This document shows, piece after piece, positions 7,049 through 9,239 of a stretch of DNA of 9,239 bases. The notes below the pieces were generated by a model. The model saw only the letters and a list, made by a program, of their open reading frames with translations. It had not been told where the DNA came from and ran no database searches. Made by a program: the position numbers and the translations under genes. Position 1 is the first letter of the stretch. Every line of letters starts with the position of its first letter. This DNA is from JBCCTX01 sp964652565 (lineage in GTDB: Bacteria > Bacteroidota > Bacteroidia > J057), in assembly GCA_964652565.1 (NCBI GenBank), contig CAZZEC010000198.1:1-9239 (forward strand), given 5' to 3'.

Positions 7049-7080
7049 CAAAAACCTAAACAAGTGATTTATAGGGTTAA
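7049..7080 (-). promoter_or_regulatory. Weak candidate promoter for the peroxidase/lipoprotein pair
   Basis: On the minus strand TTA (7078-7080) and TAGGTTTTTG (7049-7058) are separated by 19 nt, one mismatch from the Bacteroidota -33 TTG and a loose match to TAnnTTTG. The implied 5' leader is about 20 nt. It lies between the phosphatase terminator and the peroxidase start codon, where a promoter is expected, but the match alone is not strong. I see nothing else in the 240-nt spacer apart from the two hairpins described separately. Confidence 0.25.
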
Positions 7081-7191
7081 TAACTGGAGTAAGAATGATC
7101 AAAAAGGTGGATAACAATTAAGGAAATCTATCTATAATCATTCAAAACCCAGTTTAATATAGTATGTTCAAAGAGTTTGTCTAAAGAAAGC

Positions 7192-7224
7192 AGAAAGCCC
7201 GAAGAATTTATCAACGGGCTTTCT
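7192..7224 (-). terminator. Intrinsic terminator of the PhoX-like gene
   Basis: AGAAAGCCCG (7192-7201) and CGGGCTTTCT (7215-7224) form perfect 10-bp arms around a 13-nt loop. Read on the minus strand the stem is followed by the T-rich GCTTTCTTTAG. It begins about 40 nt after the phosphatase stop codon and separates that gene from the peroxidase pair. Confidence 0.75.
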
Positions 7225-7237
7225 CATTTTATATGTG

Positions 7238-7258
7238 AAGATGATGACTGATCATCTT
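7238..7258 (-). terminator. Short hairpin immediately after the PhoX-like stop codon
   Basis: AAGATGAT (7238-7245) and ATCATCTT (7251-7258) are perfect 8-bp arms with a 5-nt loop, 5 nt after the stop codon and 13 nt before the stronger terminator. It is AT-rich with no U-tract, so it may be a 3'-end stabilising structure or a secondary termination element. Confidence 0.35.
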
Positions 7259-7263
7259 TTCAA

Positions 7264-9237
7264 TTATTTTACAATGAACTTTCTAGCAGCTCCTTCTCCA
7301 TTCATGATCACGTAAGTACCAGCAGCTAAGTCAGATACATTTATAGACTTAGTTTTGTTAGCAACTTTCACAAGTTTACCTTCAATAGTATAGATTCCTA
7401 CGTCAGATGTTTTGTCAAAGAATACAGTTCTGGAAACAGGATTAGGATAGATAGCGAAAGCTTCGTTGTTATCTTCGATGTTTACTCTGTTAGGAGTAAC
7501 AGCTACTTCAAACTCAGTCCATCCAGTAATGGCAAATGTCAAAGAGTTGTTGAATGGAAATGGGTTAGTGCTTGATGGGTGCTGACTGTTAACCAACATA
7601 GTCTTTCCATCAGGCGTAGCAATTGCACCAGTAACCTCAGCTCCTCTTGGAACTGCAGTAATACGTACTAAGTCGTCTACATTAGGATTCTCGATGTTCA
7701 TGTCGAGTAGCCACAATTCACACGTTCTGTTTTCTGTAATGCCTCTAGGCATACGACCTTTGTCAGCGCCATTTAAGTCTTCACAGATGATCATATACGT
7801 ATTTTCTTGCTCAGTACCAGGGTTTACTGTAATGAAGTTCAATCCATCAGGGTTTGATAGGTTATTTCTGTTGTAGTCGTATACATTAAATGTTTCTCCA
7901 TACAACTCAGGATCACCATAACCACCTTCGATGAATGAAGTGATTTCATCAGTTTCTAAATCGTGTACCCATACACGTCCATAAATATCTTCATAACGAG
8001 AATCTTCAGGACCAAATACAATTGTACTATCTTCAGGAATATCTCCTTCTTCTATCAACTCAGCAGTCAATGCCGCAGACTGAGCAGCAGCTCTTTCCAA
8101 GTGAATTGGATGGAAAACAGCACCATCTTCGAATTCACCAACCCAACGACTCGCAGGATTGTCGCGACCTGTTTCAGTCCAGTATACTTTTCCATCGCTT
8201 ACTGCACCCCATTCAAGACGGTTGAACATGGTAGCTCCCAATTCAGTAGCAATATCATTAAGCGCCAACATTGAATCTATAGAAGTGTTATTTACTTCTA
8301 CCCACTTCTCAGCGATATCGTGCTTGTAAACGAAAGTTCTTCCCTGAGTAAAGTCACCTGCTTCGTCAGCTACAAATTTAACATAGTAACCAGGAGTAGC
8401 ATCAGCACCAAGATAAACAGTTCTCATGTCTTCCATGATTACACCACCTTCGTAAGGCATGCGCCCCCAGTTGTACTGCTTGCGGATAGCTACCGCTTCG
8501 CGAGGATCAATTTCTACCATGTAGTTAAAGTTCTCGAATTTTCTGATAGTAGATCCATCAAAATCTCCAGGTAGGTCAGAAGTGATTGTGAAATCAGCAG
8601 TATCACGTACACCTTCTCCATCGTCATAGATAGATCCAGTATTACTACGGAACCATTCCTCAGCAGTCCAGATACGTCCATCAGGAGCTGTGATGCCTCC
8701 ACAGTTCATTCCCGTTTCACCTACAGTGTTTACGAAGTCTACGTTAAAGAATTTACCTTCTCTCCCGTCAGACAACGTCTGATCAACAATGATCAAAGAA
8801 TCAGTGTCTGCATCTCTTTTTACCTTGAAGACAGACATTCCACCACCATCTCCTAAGTTGTCATTTTGGATGATCATCTCATGGTTGATAGAAACCCATC
8901 CAAGATCTTCACTTCCAGTTACTGTATCAGGCGTGAAACCAATAAAGTCATGCCATTGCTTTGCAGGAGATTCACCTGCTTCTACATCATAGATAGTGCT
9001 GTCATTTCCCGCTCTACCTTCAATTGCAGTGTGCTGAACCATGTCAGTAGCACCTACAAAAAGGATCTGCATCTTTAGGGGAGAAGCAGGCATGATGATA
9101 GATGAAGGGATCCAGTTGGGAACCTCTACTGTTTCAAAATCTACCTGTGGTTCGAAAGTGATCTGTCCAAATGACAAAGTCACTGTCGCCAAGATAGCTA
9201 CAAGTGTTAAATAAAAGTTTTTCATGTTTTTAAACAT
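7264..9237 (-). CDS. phoX: PhoX/DUF839-family alkaline phosphatase with T9SS sorting domain
   Basis: The product has 657 residues from ATG 9237; Met5 (ATG 9225) gives the more usual MKNFYLTL start, and the window ends too soon to decide. A signal peptide is cleaved near SFG-Q (24-25). PhoX-type motifs follow in order: WVSINHE (114-120), MNCGGITAPDGRIWTAEEW (177-195, aligning with the metal-ligand Cys and Glu region of PhoX), GRMPYEGG (258-265), YLGADATPGYYVKF (275-288), FNRLEWGAV (338-346), VYWTETGRDN (351-360), NPDGL (462-466) and EVTGAIATPDG..MLVNSQHP (534-554). PhoX enzymes hydrolyse phosphate monoesters using iron and calcium ions. Residues about 592-657 are a T9SS sorting domain (FAIYPNPVSRTVFF, LAAGTYVIM, RKFIVK), so export to the cell surface or medium is expected, and a role in phosphate scavenging is likely. 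Other DUF839 proteins are uncharacterised, so phosphatase activity is inferred. It has its own terminator and looks independent of the downstream genes. Any Pho-type operator lies outside the window. Confidence 0.9.
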   Translation of the reverse strand: MFKNMKNFYLTLVAILATVTLSFGQITFEPQVDFETVEVPNWIPSSIIMPASPLKMQILFVGATDMVQHTAIEGRAGNDSTIYDVEAGESPAKQWHDFIGFTPDTVTGSEDLGWVSINHEMIIQNDNLGDGGGMSVFKVKRDADTDSLIIVDQTLSDGREGKFFNVDFVNTVGETGMNCGGITAPDGRIWTAEEWFRSNTGSIYDDGEGVRDTADFTITSDLPGDFDGSTIRKFENFNYMVEIDPREAVAIRKQYNWGRMPYEGGVIMEDMRTVYLGADATPGYYVKFVADEAGDFTQGRTFVYKHDIAEKWVEVNNTSIDSMLALNDIATELGATMFNRLEWGAVSDGKVYWTETGRDNPASRWVGEFEDGAVFHPIHLERAAAQSAALTAELIEEGDIPEDSTIVFGPEDSRYEDIYGRVWVHDLETDEITSFIEGGYGDPELYGETFNVYDYNRNNLSNPDGLNFITVNPGTEQENTYMIICEDLNGADKGRMPRGITENRTCELWLLDMNIENPNVDDLVRITAVPRGAEVTGAIATPDGKTMLVNSQHPSSTNPFPFNNSLTFAITGWTEFEVAVTPNRVNIEDNNEAFAIYPNPVSRTVFFDKTSDVGIYTIEGKLVKVANKTKSINVSDLAAGTYVIMNGEGAARKFIVK

Positions 9238-9239
9238 TA

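Noticed and set aside
7694..9078. Several plus-strand frames and one extra minus-strand frame opposite the phosphatase
   Set aside because: All lie within the PhoX-like gene and carry no recognisable features; long open antisense frames are expected here by codon bias.

Overview
The window looks like a chromosomal fragment from a member of the Bacteroidota, probably an environmental Cytophagales-like lineage. This rests on three things seen in the sequence: two proteins end in type IX secretion (T9SS) C-terminal sorting domains, the base composition is AT-rich with no clear Shine-Dalgarno sites, and candidate promoters fit the Bacteroidota TTG-N19-TAnnTTTG pattern only loosely. All five protein genes lie on the minus strand, so the region is transcribed from high to low coordinates. 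I see no tRNA, rRNA, CRISPR array, insertion sequence or plus-strand gene.

In order of transcription, the first gene (7264..9237) is a T9SS-exported PhoX/DUF839-type alkaline phosphatase that ends in one good and one weaker 3' hairpin. A 240-nt intergenic region with a weak promoter candidate follows. Next is a two-gene unit: a membrane-anchored di-heme cytochrome c peroxidase/MauG-family protein with a roughly 300-residue helical N-terminal extension (5065..7023), then a predicted lipoprotein that joins a one-heme cytochrome c domain to a five-repeat FG-GAP/VCBS propeller (3444..5015). A perfect 38-bp inverted repeat lies inside the first codons of the lipoprotein gene. The two products probably act together in heme-based redox chemistry outside the cytoplasm, but their substrate is unknown.

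The last unit is a cobalamin locus. A well-conserved cobalamin riboswitch (3193..3358) precedes a BtuB-like TonB-dependent receptor (1263..3097). A 100-N assembly gap interrupts the receptor near its N-terminus. After it comes a DUF4465 protein with a T9SS sorting domain (147..1139). The natural reading is B12-repressed production of an outer-membrane cobamide transporter together with a surface-delivered accessory protein that may bind cobamide. The 123-nt spacer between receptor and DUF4465 gene is mostly two adjacent short tandem arrays, one of 8-bp and one of 7-bp units. Positions 1-146, downstream of the DUF4465 gene, contain nothing I can support.

The most interesting items are the riboswitch-linked DUF4465/T9SS protein as a possible B12-capture factor outside the lipoprotein paradigm, the cytochrome-propeller/peroxidase pair, and the long perfect palindrome at the start of the cytochrome-propeller gene.
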